The notes under the pieces were generated by a model that searched no databases, was not told the DNA's origin, and saw only the letters and a list, made by a program, of their open reading frames with translations. Both the position numbers and the translations under genes were made by a program. From Nocardiopsis listeri NBRC 13360 (lineage in GTDB: Bacteria > Actinomycetota > Actinomycetes > Streptosporangiales > Streptosporangiaceae), in assembly GCF_001570765.1 (NCBI RefSeq), contig NZ_BCSH01000002.1, forward strand, positions 1 to 64,000: DNA of 64,000 nucleotides, given 5' to 3'. The number at the start of each line of letters is the position of its first letter. Position 1 is the first letter of the stretch. Positions 36,664-46,335 of this stretch are shown piece by piece.

Positions 36664-37707
36664 ATGCCGCGTTACGCGCGTTCCCCTCTCACCCTCCTGC
36701 TCCTGCCCGTCCTGCTCCTCACCGCCTGCGGTCAGCCGGAGGAAGGCGGGGGCGAGGGCACCGAAACCGTCGCCGAGTCCGGTTACCCCCGCACCATCGA
36801 CAACTGCGGCCACGAGGTCACCCTCGACGCGGCCCCGCGACGGGCGGTCTCCCTCAACCAGGGCACCACCGAGATCCTCCTGGCCCTCCACCTGGAGGAC
36901 CGCGTGGTCGGTACCGCCACCTGGACCGACCCGATCATGGCGGGCTTGGAGGAGGCCGAAGCGGACATCCCGAGGCTTGCGGAGAACGGCCCCTCCTTCG
37001 AGCGTGTCCTGGAGGCCGAGCCCGACTTCGTGACCGCCTCCTTCGTCTCCACCCTCGGGACCGGAGGCGTGGCCACCCGCGAACAGTTCGAGGAGTTGGG
37101 CGTGCCCGCCTACGTCTCCCCGACCGACTGCGCCGTGGGCAAGGACAACGAGAGCGGCGGGGACGGCTCCCGCGATGAGCCGCTCACCCTCGACGCCGTC
37201 TACGGTGAGATCCACGACCTGGCCGAGGCGTTCGGGGTCGAGGAGCGTGGCGAGGAACTGGTCGCCGAGCTGCGGCGGCGTGTGGACACCGCGACCGAGG
37301 ACCTGCGGGTCGAGGACGTGAGCCTCATGTACTGGTTCGCCAACTCCCAGTCGCCCTACCTCGCGGGCTGCTGCGGCGCCCCGGGCGCCATCACCCGCGC
37401 GATCGGTGCGGAGAACGCCTTCGACGACACCCATGACGAGTGGCCACAGATCAACTGGGAGACCGTCGCGGACCGCGACCCGGACGTCATCGTGCTCGGT
37501 GACCTGACCCGCGAGTCCCAGACCGCGGAGACCGCTGCGGCCAAGATCGAGTTCCTGGAGGAGAATCCGGCCACCCGCAACCTCACCGCGGTCAAGGAGG
37601 AACGGTACGTCCTGCTCAGCGGACAGGCGATGAACCCCTCCATCCGCACGGTCGAAGGCATCGAACTGGTCGCCGAGGGCCTGCGGGAACTCGGGTACGC
37701 GCGGTGA
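36664..37707 (+). CDS. btuF: Cobalamin (corrinoid) ABC transporter substrate-binding lipoprotein
   Basis: This 347-residue protein has a lipoprotein signal ending in L-T-A-C22, so it is anchored to the outer face of the membrane. It has the class III binding-protein fold used for B12 and siderophores. The B12 riboswitch directly upstream and the FecCD-type permease and ATPase downstream point to corrinoid uptake rather than iron. It overlaps btuC by four bases. Confidence 0.85.
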   Translation: MPRYARSPLTLLLLPVLLLTACGQPEEGGGEGTETVAESGYPRTIDNCGHEVTLDAAPRRAVSLNQGTTEILLALHLEDRVVGTATWTDPIMAGLEEAEADIPRLAENGPSFERVLEAEPDFVTASFVSTLGTGGVATREQFEELGVPAYVSPTDCAVGKDNESGGDGSRDEPLTLDAVYGEIHDLAEAFGVEERGEELVAELRRRVDTATEDLRVEDVSLMYWFANSQSPYLAGCCGAPGAITRAIGAENAFDDTHDEWPQINWETVADRDPDVIVLGDLTRESQTAETAAAKIEFLEENPATRNLTAVKEERYVLLSGQAMNPSIRTVEGIELVAEGLRELGYAR

Positions 37708-38720
37708 ACGGAGCGCGTCCGGCGCTGCTCATCACCTTCGGGGCGCTGCTCCTGGCCTTCTCGGTCTCGGTCGCGGTCACCATCGGCCCCGCCGACATCA
37801 CGCCGGCCGAGGTCTGGCGGTCGGTGGCCGCCCGCCTCGGGTGGGGCGGGAGTCCGCTCTCGGAGCTGCGCGAGGGCATCGTGTGGAACCTGCGCATGCC
37901 CCGCACCCTGCTGGCCGCGGTCTGCGGTGCGGGGTTGGCCCTGTGCGGTGTGGTCATGCAGTCCCTGCTCCGCAACCCTCTGGCCGACCCTTTCGTGCTC
38001 GGAGTCTCCTCCGGTGCCTCCACCGGTGCGGTCGCCGTGATCGTGCTGGGCTGGGGCGCGGGTGTGGTCTCGCTGTCGGCGGGCGCGTTCGTGGGCGCCC
38101 TGCTCTCCTTCGCCATGGTGCTGCTACTGAGTCACAGCCTGGGCGGCGGCATGGATCGGGTCGTGCTGTCCGGGGTCGCGGCCATGCAGCTGTTCTCGGC
38201 GCTGACCTCGTTCACCGTGCTGACCTCGGCGGACGCCGAGACCACGCGCGGGGTGCTGTTCTGGTTGCTGGGGTCCCTCAGTGGTGCCGGATGGTCGGAC
38301 GTGCTCTTGTGCGCCGCGGTGTTGTGCCTGGTGCTCGTGGTCTGTCTGGCCAGCACCACCACCCTTGACGCCTTCGCCTTCGGTGAGGAGGCCGCAGCGA
38401 ACCTGGGCGTGCGGGTGGGGCGGGCCCGCGTGTTGCTGCTGAGCGTCACCGCCCTGCTCACCGCCGTGCTGGTCAGCTCCGCGGGGGCGATCGGATTCGT
38501 GGGCCTGGTCCTGCCGCACGCCGCACGCGCCCTCACCGGTTCCGCCCACGCCCGGCTGCTGCCGGTCACCGCCATGGCGGGAGCGGTCTTCCTGGTGTGG
38601 GTGGACACGGTCGCCAGGACCGCGCTGGACCCGCAGGAGATCCCGGTGGGGGTGGTCACCTCCCTCATCGGGGTGCCCGCCTTCGTCGCCGTGCTGTACC
38701 GATCCAGGAGGAAGTCGTGA
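37704..38720 (+). CDS. btuC: FecCD-type ABC transporter permease (BtuC-like)
   Basis: This 338-residue permease has nine to ten predicted membrane helices and typical FecCD motifs: R-M-P-R-T-L-L-A-A-V-C-G-A-G-L-A-L, N-P-L-A-D-P-F-V-L-G-V-S-S-G-A and G-F-V-G-L-V-L-P-H. It forms the translocation channel for the corrinoid. GTG start overlaps the btuF stop and its own stop overlaps btuD. Confidence 0.88.
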   Translation: MNGARPALLITFGALLLAFSVSVAVTIGPADITPAEVWRSVAARLGWGGSPLSELREGIVWNLRMPRTLLAAVCGAGLALCGVVMQSLLRNPLADPFVLGVSSGASTGAVAVIVLGWGAGVVSLSAGAFVGALLSFAMVLLLSHSLGGGMDRVVLSGVAAMQLFSALTSFTVLTSADAETTRGVLFWLLGSLSGAGWSDVLLCAAVLCLVLVVCLASTTTLDAFAFGEEAAANLGVRVGRARVLLLSVTALLTAVLVSSAGAIGFVGLVLPHAARALTGSAHARLLPVTAMAGAVFLVWVDTVARTALDPQEIPVGVVTSLIGVPAFVAVLYRSRRKS

Positions 38721-39544
38721 AGCATCCCGTCCAGGCCCCGGGTCAGGGGTTGCGCGCCGACCGGGTCGGCCTGGGGATCGGTGGGCGCATCGTGCTCGAC
38801 GACGTCACCCTCACACCCCGACCCGGGGAGACCATCGGCCTGTTGGGGCCCAACGGTTCGGGCAAGTCCACCCTGCTGAGGCTGCTCGCCGGAGTGCTCG
38901 GCCCCTCCGCGGGGACGGTCACCCTGGACGGACGCCCGCTGCACCGGGTCGGTCGCCGGGTCGCGGCACGGCGCGTGGCCACCGTTCAGCAGCACGCGCA
39001 CACCCAGACCGAGCTGACGGTCCGCGAGGTGGTGGCACTGGGACGTATCCCGCACCGCAGGTCCTGGACGCCCATGACCTCCGTTGACCTGGCGGCCGTG
39101 ACCCGTGCGTTGGAACGCACCGGCCTGACCGACCGCGCCGACCAGTCCTGGCACACCCTGTCGGGCGGTGAACGCCAGCGCACCCAGATCGCCCGTGCCC
39201 TGGCCCAGGAACCCGACCAGCTCCTGCTCGACGAACCCACCAACCACCTCGACATCCAGTACCAACTCGAACTGCTGGAGCTGGTCACGAGCCTGCCGGT
39301 GACCGCCGTCATCGCCCTGCACGACCTCAATCTGGCCGCGATGTACTGTGACCGCCTGGTGGTGCTCAAGGACGGCCGCGCCGTCGCCGAGGGCACACCC
39401 GACCAGGTCCTCACCCCCGCCCTCATAGCCGAGGTGTACGGGGTCCCGGCCGAGGTCGCCCGGGGCTCCGGGGGGCCGGTGGTCCGTTTCCTGCGCAGGG
39501 GTGCCTCCCCGTCCGGAGGGCGCGGGGTGGCACGGCTAAAGTGA
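38717..39544 (+). CDS. btuD: ABC transporter ATP-binding protein (BtuD-like)
   Basis: This 275-residue ATPase has Walker A G44-P-N-G-S-G-K-S-T52, the signature L-S-G-G-E-R-Q-R and Walker B L-L-L-D-E-P. It energises corrinoid import with BtuC and BtuF. GTG 38717 overlaps the btuC stop. The next riboswitch begins within about 20 bases after its stop, so btuD and cobN may be joined on one transcript with a second regulatory element between. Confidence 0.88.
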   Translation: MKHPVQAPGQGLRADRVGLGIGGRIVLDDVTLTPRPGETIGLLGPNGSGKSTLLRLLAGVLGPSAGTVTLDGRPLHRVGRRVAARRVATVQQHAHTQTELTVREVVALGRIPHRRSWTPMTSVDLAAVTRALERTGLTDRADQSWHTLSGGERQRTQIARALAQEPDQLLLDEPTNHLDIQYQLELLELVTSLPVTAVIALHDLNLAAMYCDRLVVLKDGRAVAEGTPDQVLTPALIAEVYGVPAEVARGSGGPVVRFLRRGASPSGGRGVARLK

Positions 39545-39549
39545 GAATC

Positions 39550-39681
39550 CTTTGCTCGTGGTCCGGGAACCCGGTGCGATTCCGGGGCGGTTCCGCCACT
39601 GTGACACCCCTCTCCGGGGTGCAGCCGGACACCGACCTCGGGCAAGCCGACCGACGATGGGGCGAGAACCCCGAGGGAGGA
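39550..39681 (+). promoter_or_regulatory. Cobalamin riboswitch 2 (upstream of cobN)
   Basis: A compact B12 riboswitch. The core GGGAACCCGGTGCGATTCCG starts at 39565, followed by CCGCCACTGTGA. The 3' end GAGAACCCCGAGGGAGGAG overlaps or abuts the cobN ribosome binding site (39674-39681), so translation control by site sequestration is likely. Confidence 0.9.
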
Positions 39682-39689
39682 GTCCGGCC

Positions 39690-42600
39690 ATGACGGTCCG
39701 GATCGCTCTGCTGTCCACGTCCGACACCGACCTGCTGTCCGCGCGGGCCTGCGGCGCCGCGTACCTGTGGGCCAACCCGTCTCGCGCGTCCGACGACGAG
39801 CTCACCGCCGCCGTCGAGCGTGCCGACCTCGTGGTGGTGCGTCTGCTGGGTTCCTCGCACGACCTGTGGCACGGACTGGCCGCCGTCCGAGACGGGGGCA
39901 CGCCCCTGGTGGTCCTCAGCGGTGAGCAGCAGCCCAGCGCCGAGTTGATGGAGCACTCCACAGTGCCCATCGGTCTGGCGACCGAGGCCCACCGCTACCT
40001 CGCGGAGGGCGGACCCGCCAACCTCGCCCGTCTGCACGCCTTCCTGTCGGACACCGTGTTGCTGACCGGAGAGGGCTTCGAGCCGCCGTCGGCCCTGCCG
40101 CCGTGGGGCTTCGCCGAGCGCGAGGGCCCCCGCGACCCGAAACTCCCCAAGGTGGGCGTCCTCTACTATCGGGCCCATGAGGCGGGCGGCAACACCGCCT
40201 TCGCGCACGCCCTGGCCGACGCCGTGGACGCGACCGGCCAGGCCGTGGGCGTGCCCGTCTTCGCCGGTTCGCTGCGTTCGGCCCCCGACGACCTCTACGA
40301 GGCGCTCGGCGCACTCGACGCCCTGGTGGTCACGGTCCTGGCGGCGGGCGGTAGCGTCCCCGCGTCCGCGAGCGCCGGGGGCGATGACGAGGCGTGGGAC
40401 GTGGAGCGCATGGCCGCCTTGGACGTCCCCGTCCTCCAGGGCCTGTGCCTGACCAGCCCGCGTGCGGACTGGGAGGAGTCCGAGGACGGGGTCACCCCGT
40501 TGGACTCGGCCACCCAGATCGCCATCCCCGAGTTCGACGGCCGGATCATCACCGTGCCCTTCTCCTTCAAGGAGATCGACAGGGACGGGTTGCCGCGCTA
40601 CGTCGCCGACCCCGAGCGCTGCACCCGCCTGGCCGGGACCGCGGTCGCCCACGCCCGGCTCCGGTACGTGCCCGCCGCCGAGAAGCGGATCGCCGTGGTC
40701 CTGTCCGCCTACCCCACCAAACACGCGCGGATCGGTAACGCCGTCGGCCTGGACACCCCCCGTTCCCTGGTGCGCCTGCTGCGTCGCATGCGCGAGGAGG
40801 GCTACGACCTGGGCGAGCCCGAAGCCCTGCCCGGCCTCGACCTGCCCGACGAGACCGAGGCGGGCGACGCCTTGATCCACGCGCTCATCGAGGCGGGCGG
40901 CCAGGACGAGGACTGGCTGACCTCCGTCCAGCTCACCGAGGCCCACGTACGCATCACCCCCGAGCAGTACGCCGAATGGACCCGGGACCTGGACCCCTCC
41001 CTGAAGGAGGCGATGACCCGGGCGTGGGGCGCCGCGCCCGGAAGGCTGTACGTGAACGAACAGGGCGAACTCGTACTGGCCGCGCTGAGGGCGGGCAACG
41101 TCGTCGTGTTGGTCCAGCCGCCGCGCGGTTTCGGTGAGAACCCGATCGCCATCTATCACGACCCCGATCTGGCCCCCAGCCACCACTACCTGGCGGCCTA
41201 CCGATGGCTGGAGCACGGTTTCGGCGCGCACGCCGTCGTACACCTGGGCAAGCACGGCTCCCTGGAATGGCTGCCCGGCAAGAACGCCGCGCTCTCCGCC
41301 GCCTGCGCCACCGACGCCGCCTTGGGCGACCTGCCGCTGGTCTACCCGTTCCTGGTCAACGACCCGGGGGAGGGCGCCCAGGCCAAACGCCGCGCCCACG
41401 CCACCGTCGTCGACCACCTCATCCCGCCGATGGCCCGCGCGGAGAGCTACGGCGACATCGCGCGCCTGGAGCAGCTCCTGGACGAGCACGCCAACATCGC
41501 CTCCATGGACCCGGTCAAGCTGCCCGCCATCCGGGGTGAGATCTGGGCGCTGATGCGCGCGGCCGAGATGCACCGTGACCTCGGACTGGAGGAACGGCCC
41601 GACGACGAGGAGTTCGACGACTTCCTGTTGCACGTCGACGGCTGGCTGTGCGAGATCAAGGACACCCAGATCCGCGACGGCCTGCACGTGCTGGGCGCGG
41701 CGCCCGAGGGCGAGGCCCGGATCAACCTGGTCCTGTCCGTGCTGCGCGCGGCCCAGGTCTGGGGAGGCGTCGGAGGGGCGGTGCCAGGCCTGCGCGCCGC
41801 CCTCGGGCTGAAGGAGGACGCGCCCACCACCGAGGTCGACCGGGTCGAGGAGCTGGCCCGGGACCTGGTCGAGCACATGGAGTCCGCCGGATGGGACCCG
41901 GCCGCCGCGGCGGCCGCGCACGACGACGCGGAGGTGTGTCGAGTCCTGGAGTTCGCGGCCGAACAGGTCGTGCCCCGGCTCGCCCGCACCACCGACGAAC
42001 TCGACCACGTCCTGCACGCCCTGAACGGTGGTTTCGTACCGGCGGGACCCTCCGGTTCCCCCCTGCGCGGACTGGTCAACGTGTTGCCGACCGGCCGTAA
42101 CTTCTACACCGTCGACCCGCGTGCGGTCCCCTCACGGCTCGCCTGGCAGACCGGTCAGGCCATGGCCGAGTCCCTGTTGCGCCGCCACATGGAGGAGACC
42201 GGCACCTACCCGGAGTCGGTCGGCCTGTCGGTGTGGGGGACCTCTGCCATGCGCACCTCCGGCGACGACATCGCCGAGGTCCTGGCCTTGCTCGGGGTGC
42301 GCCCCGAGTGGGACGAGGCCTCCCGCAGGGTCGGCCGGCTGCACGTGGTGTCGTTGGAGGAGCTGGGGCGTCCGCGCATCGACGTGACGGTGCGCATCTC
42401 CGGTTTCTTCCGGGACGCGTTCCCGCACGTGGTCGCCATGCTGGACGACGCGGTCCGGTTGGTCGCCGACCTCGACGAACCCGACGAGCGCAACCACGTG
42501 CGCGCGCACATGAACGCCGACCTGGCCGAGCACGGCGACCACCGCCGCGCCACCTCGCGGATCTTCGGTTCCGCCCCCGGTTCCTACGGTGCCGGGATCC

Positions 42601-43280
42601 TCCAGGTCGTGGAGTCCGGTAACTGGCGCGACGACCGCGACCTCGCCGAGGTCTACACGGCCTGGGGCGGGTTCGCCTACGGGCGCGACCTCAACGGCGT
42701 TCCGGCCGCCGACGACATGCGGGCCAACTACCGCCGGATCAAGGTCGCCGCGAAGAACATCGACAGCGCCGAACACGACATCGCCGACTCCGACGACTAC
42801 TTCCAGTACCACGGCGGCATGATCGCCACCGTGCGCGCCCTCAGCGGGGCCGACCCCAAGGCCTACGTGGGCGACTCCACCTCGCCCGACGCGGTGCGCA
42901 CCCGACCCCTGGCCGACGAGACCGCCCGGGTTTTCCGCGCCCGCGTGGTCAACCCCCGCTGGATCGCGGCCATGCGTCGCCACGGCTACAAGGGAGCCTT
43001 CGAACTGGCCGCCACCGTCGACTACCTGTTCGGTTTCGACGCCACCGCCGGGGTGGTGCACGACTGGATGTACGAGAAACTCGCCGCCGAGTACGTGCTG
43101 GACGACCAGACCCAGGAGTTCCTGCGTCGCTCCAACCCGTGGGCCCTGCACGGCATCGTCGAGCGGCTGCACGAGGCCGCCCGGCGTGGGCTGTGGGCGG
43201 AGCCGGACCCGGCCACGATGGAGGCCCTCACCGAGGTCTACCTGGAGGTGGAGGGCGACCTGGAGGAGAAATCCGAGTGA
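39690..43280 (+). CDS. cobN: Cobaltochelatase subunit CobN
   Basis: This 1196-residue protein is the large subunit of the ATP-dependent aerobic cobalt chelatase that inserts cobalt into hydrogenobyrinic acid a,c-diamide. The hallmark H-L-G-K-H-G-S-L-E-W-L-P-G-K lies near residue 515, and the length is standard for the CobN/BchH family. I chose ATG 39690 with GGGAGGAG upstream, because starting at an earlier codon would run through the riboswitch. It overlaps cobF by GTGA. Its ATPase partner is probably the ChlI/ChlD-type protein at 49424. Confidence 0.95.
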   Translation: MTVRIALLSTSDTDLLSARACGAAYLWANPSRASDDELTAAVERADLVVVRLLGSSHDLWHGLAAVRDGGTPLVVLSGEQQPSAELMEHSTVPIGLATEAHRYLAEGGPANLARLHAFLSDTVLLTGEGFEPPSALPPWGFAEREGPRDPKLPKVGVLYYRAHEAGGNTAFAHALADAVDATGQAVGVPVFAGSLRSAPDDLYEALGALDALVVTVLAAGGSVPASASAGGDDEAWDVERMAALDVPVLQGLCLTSPRADWEESEDGVTPLDSATQIAIPEFDGRIITVPFSFKEIDRDGLPRYVADPERCTRLAGTAVAHARLRYVPAAEKRIAVVLSAYPTKHARIGNAVGLDTPRSLVRLLRRMREEGYDLGEPEALPGLDLPDETEAGDALIHALIEAGGQDEDWLTSVQLTEAHVRITPEQYAEWTRDLDPSLKEAMTRAWGAAPGRLYVNEQGELVLAALRAGNVVVLVQPPRGFGENPIAIYHDPDLAPSHHYLAAYRWLEHGFGAHAVVHLGKHGSLEWLPGKNAALSAACATDAALGDLPLVYPFLVNDPGEGAQAKRRAHATVVDHLIPPMARAESYGDIARLEQLLDEHANIASMDPVKLPAIRGEIWALMRAAEMHRDLGLEERPDDEEFDDFLLHVDGWLCEIKDTQIRDGLHVLGAAPEGEARINLVLSVLRAAQVWGGVGGAVPGLRAALGLKEDAPTTEVDRVEELARDLVEHMESAGWDPAAAAAAHDDAEVCRVLEFAAEQVVPRLARTTDELDHVLHALNGGFVPAGPSGSPLRGLVNVLPTGRNFYTVDPRAVPSRLAWQTGQAMAESLLRRHMEETGTYPESVGLSVWGTSAMRTSGDDIAEVLALLGVRPEWDEASRRVGRLHVVSLEELGRPRIDVTVRISGFFRDAFPHVVAMLDDAVRLVADLDEPDERNHVRAHMNADLAEHGDHRRATSRIFGSAPGSYGAGILQVVESGNWRDDRDLAEVYTAWGGFAYGRDLNGVPAADDMRANYRRIKVAAKNIDSAEHDIADSDDYFQYHGGMIATVRALSGADPKAYVGDSTSPDAVRTRPLADETARVFRARVVNPRWIAAMRRHGYKGAFELAATVDYLFGFDATAGVVHDWMYEKLAAEYVLDDQTQEFLRRSNPWALHGIVERLHEAARRGLWAEPDPATMEALTEVYLEVEGDLEEKSE

Positions 43281-44002
43281 GGGTGTGGATCCTGGGGATC
43301 GGCATGGGACCCCGGCACGTCACCGGGGAGGTCGCCGAGGCCCTGCGCGGTTGCGACTACGCCGTCGCCGTCCGCAAGAGGGACGACGACGGTCTGTTCG
43401 CGCTGCGGCAGGAGATCTGTGACGCCTACGGTGTGCCGCTGGTGGCCGTGGCCGACCCGGAGCGCGACCGCGACGATCCCGCCGACTACCCGGCCGCGGT
43501 CGCCGACTGGCACGAGGCACGCGTGGCCGCCTTCGAGCGGGTACTCGGCGAGCGCGGCGGCACCGCGGCCTTCCTGGTCTGGGGCGACCCCTCCCTGTAC
43601 GACTCCACGCTGCGGATCGTGGCGCGGATCGCCGAACGCGGAAACGTCGAAGTGGACCACGACGTGCTCCCCGGGATCAGCGCCCCCCAGATCCTGGCCG
43701 CCCGGCACCGGATCGTGCTGAACGGGGTCGGCCGCCCGGTGCACGTGACACCGGCGCGGCGGCTGCGCGAGGCCGTCGAGGCGGGGCAGGACAACATCGT
43801 CGTCATGCTCGGCGGACGGCACGGCTTCGAGGGGCTGCAGGACTGGTCCCTGTGGTGGGGCGCCAACCTGGGCGCCGACTCCGAGGAACTGGTCGCCGGA
43901 CGGGTGGGCGAGGTGCTGACCGAGATCGGGGCGGCGCGCCGGCGGGCCAAGGACAAGGCCGGCTGGGTGATGGACACCGCCCTGCTCAGGAGGCCCGAGT
44001 GA
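43277..44002 (+). CDS. cobF: Precorrin-6A synthase (deacetylating) CobF
   Basis: This 241-residue SAM-dependent tetrapyrrole methyltransferase adds the C1 methyl group and releases acetate, a step specific to the aerobic pathway. The start [12 protein letters not shown] and the [10 protein letters not shown] segment distinguish CobF from the other methyltransferases. It overlaps cobN and cobQ by four bases each. Confidence 0.93.
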   Translation: MRVWILGIGMGPRHVTGEVAEALRGCDYAVAVRKRDDDGLFALRQEICDAYGVPLVAVADPERDRDDPADYPAAVADWHEARVAAFERVLGERGGTAAFLVWGDPSLYDSTLRIVARIAERGNVEVDHDVLPGISAPQILAARHRIVLNGVGRPVHVTPARRLREAVEAGQDNIVVMLGGRHGFEGLQDWSLWWGANLGADSEELVAGRVGEVLTEIGAARRRAKDKAGWVMDTALLRRPE

Positions 44003-45543
44003 CCGCGCTGCTGGTCGCCGGGACCACCTCCGACGCGGGCAAGAGCGTGGTCACCACCGCCCTGTGCCGGGCCTTCGCCCGCCGGGGGGTACGGGTGGCG
44101 CCCTACAAGGCGCAGAACATGTCCAACAACTCCATGGTCTGTCACGGCCCGGACGGGCGTCCGGCGGAGATCGGCCGCGCCCAGTGGGTGCAGGCGCTCG
44201 CCGCCCGCGCCGTCCCCGAACCCGCGATGAACCCGGTGCTGCTCAAACCCGGCAGCGACCGGCGCAGCCACGCCGTGCTGATGGGTCGTCCCGCCGGGGA
44301 GGTCTCCTCCTCCGACTGGGAAGCGGGCAGACGCCACCTCGCCGAGGCCGCGCACACCGCCTTCGACGACCTGGCCACCCGCTACGAGGTCGTCGTCGCA
44401 GAGGGCGCGGGCAGCCCGGCCGAGATCAACCTGCGCGCGGGCGACTACGTGAACATGGGCCTGGCCCGGCACGCGGAAATGCCCGTGGTGGTGGTCGGCG
44501 ACATCGACCGGGGCGGGGTGTTCGCCGCGATGTACGGGACGGTGGCGCTGCTGGAGCCCGCCGACCAGGCCCTGATCGCCGGTTTCGTGGTGAACAAGTT
44601 CCGGGGCGAGCACGCCCTGCTCCAGCCGGGCCTGGACGACCTGGAACGGGTCACCGGCCGCCGGGTGTTCGGGACCCTGCCCTGGGACCCCGGGCTCTGG
44701 CTGGACTCCGAGGACGCCCTCGACCTGGAGGGGCGGCGGGCCGACGGGCGGACGGCCCCCACGGCGGTATCGCGGGTGGCGGTGGTGCGCCTGCCCCGGA
44801 TCAGCAACTTCACCGACGTGGACGCGCTCGGCCTGGAACCCGGACTCGACGTGGTCTTCGCCTCCGGGCCGCGCGACATCGCCGACGCCGACCTCGTGGT
44901 GCTGCCCGGCACCCGCTCCACTCTCGCCGACCTGGCCTGGCTGCGCTCGCGCGGGCTGGACGAGGCGATCACCGAGCACGTGCGCCGGGGGCGACCGCTG
45001 CTCGGGATCTGCGGCGGTCTCCAGATGCTCGGGCGCACCATCACCGATCCCGAAGGCGTCGAGGCCGCGCCGGGTTCGTCCGAGGAGGGGTTGGGACTGC
45101 TGGACGTGCGCACCGACTTCACCGCCGAGAAGACCTTGCGGCTGCCCGAGGGCGAGGCGCTGGGCGCGCCCGCGAGCGGCTACGAGATCCACCACGGACG
45201 CGTCACCGTGGGCGGGGGAGCGGAGGGGTTCCTGGGCGGAGCGCGTGCGGGCAGGGTCTTCGGCACCATGTGGCACGGCAGCCTGGAGGGCGACGCCTTC
45301 CGGGCGGCCTTCCTCTCCCAGGCGCTGGGCCACGAGCCGTCCGGGGCGGACTTCTCCGCCGCGCGCGAGCGGCGCATGGACCTGCTCGCCGACCTCGCGG
45401 AGCGGTACCTGGACGTCGACGCGCTGCTGGGACTGGCCCGCGACGGCGCTCCCACCGCTCTCCCCCTCCTAGGTCGGGAGTCCGCACGCCCGTCGCCCGC
45501 CGCCACCCTCAACGGACGCCTTCGGCGCAGCCGTCCCCTATGA
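43999..45543 (+). CDS. cobQ: Cobyric acid synthase CobQ/CbiP
   Basis: This 514-residue enzyme amidates four side chains of adenosyl-cobyrinic acid a,c-diamide using ATP and glutamine. The N-terminal P-loop-like G-T-T-S-D-A-G-K-S and K-A-Q-N-M-S-N-N-S form the synthetase part. The C-terminal class I glutaminase has its cysteine in [10 protein letters not shown] and a histidine in W-H-G-S. It overlaps cobF and cobK. Confidence 0.95.
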   Translation: MTALLVAGTTSDAGKSVVTTALCRAFARRGVRVAPYKAQNMSNNSMVCHGPDGRPAEIGRAQWVQALAARAVPEPAMNPVLLKPGSDRRSHAVLMGRPAGEVSSSDWEAGRRHLAEAAHTAFDDLATRYEVVVAEGAGSPAEINLRAGDYVNMGLARHAEMPVVVVGDIDRGGVFAAMYGTVALLEPADQALIAGFVVNKFRGEHALLQPGLDDLERVTGRRVFGTLPWDPGLWLDSEDALDLEGRRADGRTAPTAVSRVAVVRLPRISNFTDVDALGLEPGLDVVFASGPRDIADADLVVLPGTRSTLADLAWLRSRGLDEAITEHVRRGRPLLGICGGLQMLGRTITDPEGVEAAPGSSEEGLGLLDVRTDFTAEKTLRLPEGEALGAPASGYEIHHGRVTVGGGAEGFLGGARAGRVFGTMWHGSLEGDAFRAAFLSQALGHEPSGADFSAARERRMDLLADLAERYLDVDALLGLARDGAPTALPLLGRESARPSPAATLNGRLRRSRPL

Positions 45544-46259
45544 GGATCCTGCTTCTGGGCGGTACCTCCGAGGCCCGTGAACTGGCCGCCCTACTGGTCG
45601 AGAACGGTGTGGACGTGACCACCTCGCTGGCCGGACGGGTGGCCAGACCGCGTCTGCCGGTGGGCGCGGTGCGGATCGGCGGGTTCGGGGGAGTACCCGG
45701 ACTGCGCGCGGCTCTGGCCGACTACGACGCGGTGGTGGACGCCACCCATCCCTTCGCGCTCGGGATGACCGCGAACGCGGCGGCCGCCTGTACGGACCTG
45801 CCGCTGCTGCGTCTGGAGCGGCCGGGGTGGGAACCCGACCCGACCTGGCGCTACGCCGACACCCACGAGGAAGCGGCGGAGCTGGCGGCCGGACTCGGAC
45901 AGCGGCCGTTCGTGACGGTCGGTCGCCAGGAGTTGGCCCGTTTCGTCCCCTCCCTGGGTGAGCACGCGGTGCTGACCCGGGTGGTGGACGTGCCCGAGCT
46001 CGAACTTCCGGACGCCTGGAGTCTGCTGACCAGCCGGGGCCCGTACCGGCTCGAAGGTGAGCTGGAGCTGATGACCGGGCACCGCGCGGACGTGCTCGTC
46101 ACCAAGGACTCCGGGGGCACCTACACCTGGCCGAAGATGGCGGCCGCCGAGCGGCTCGGTGTCCCGGTGGTGGTGGTACGGCGCCCACCCGGACCGGAGG
46201 GGGTTCCCACCGTCGACGACGTGGCGTCCGCCTTCGACTGGGTGTCCTCATTGGAATGA
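45540..46259 (+). CDS. cobK: Precorrin-6A reductase CobK
   Basis: This 239-residue NADPH-dependent reductase makes precorrin-6B. Family marks are L-L-L-G-G-T-S-E-A at the start, A-T-H-P-F-A near residue 67, the T-S-R-G-P-Y motif and T-K-D-S-G-G near residue 190. It is the last gene of the riboswitch 2 operon and converges with the cobB-cobC fusion gene. Confidence 0.94.
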   Translation: MRILLLGGTSEARELAALLVENGVDVTTSLAGRVARPRLPVGAVRIGGFGGVPGLRAALADYDAVVDATHPFALGMTANAAAACTDLPLLRLERPGWEPDPTWRYADTHEEAAELAAGLGQRPFVTVGRQELARFVPSLGEHAVLTRVVDVPELELPDAWSLLTSRGPYRLEGELELMTGHRADVLVTKDSGGTYTWPKMAAAERLGVPVVVVRRPPGPEGVPTVDDVASAFDWVSSLE

Positions 46260-46282
46260 CGTCGCGTGCCCCCACCCTCGGA

Positions 46283-46313
46283 CACCGTCCGTACGAAAGG
46301 CGGACCGACGGTG
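46283..46313. terminator. Hairpin between convergent cobK and cobB-cobC
   Basis: CACCGTCCG (46283-46291) pairs with 46301-46313 allowing a three-base bulge, over a nine-base loop. It lies 23 bases past the cobK stop and can act on both strands. Confidence 0.45.
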
Positions 46314-46335
46314 GACGTGAGGTCGTCCGGTGGGG

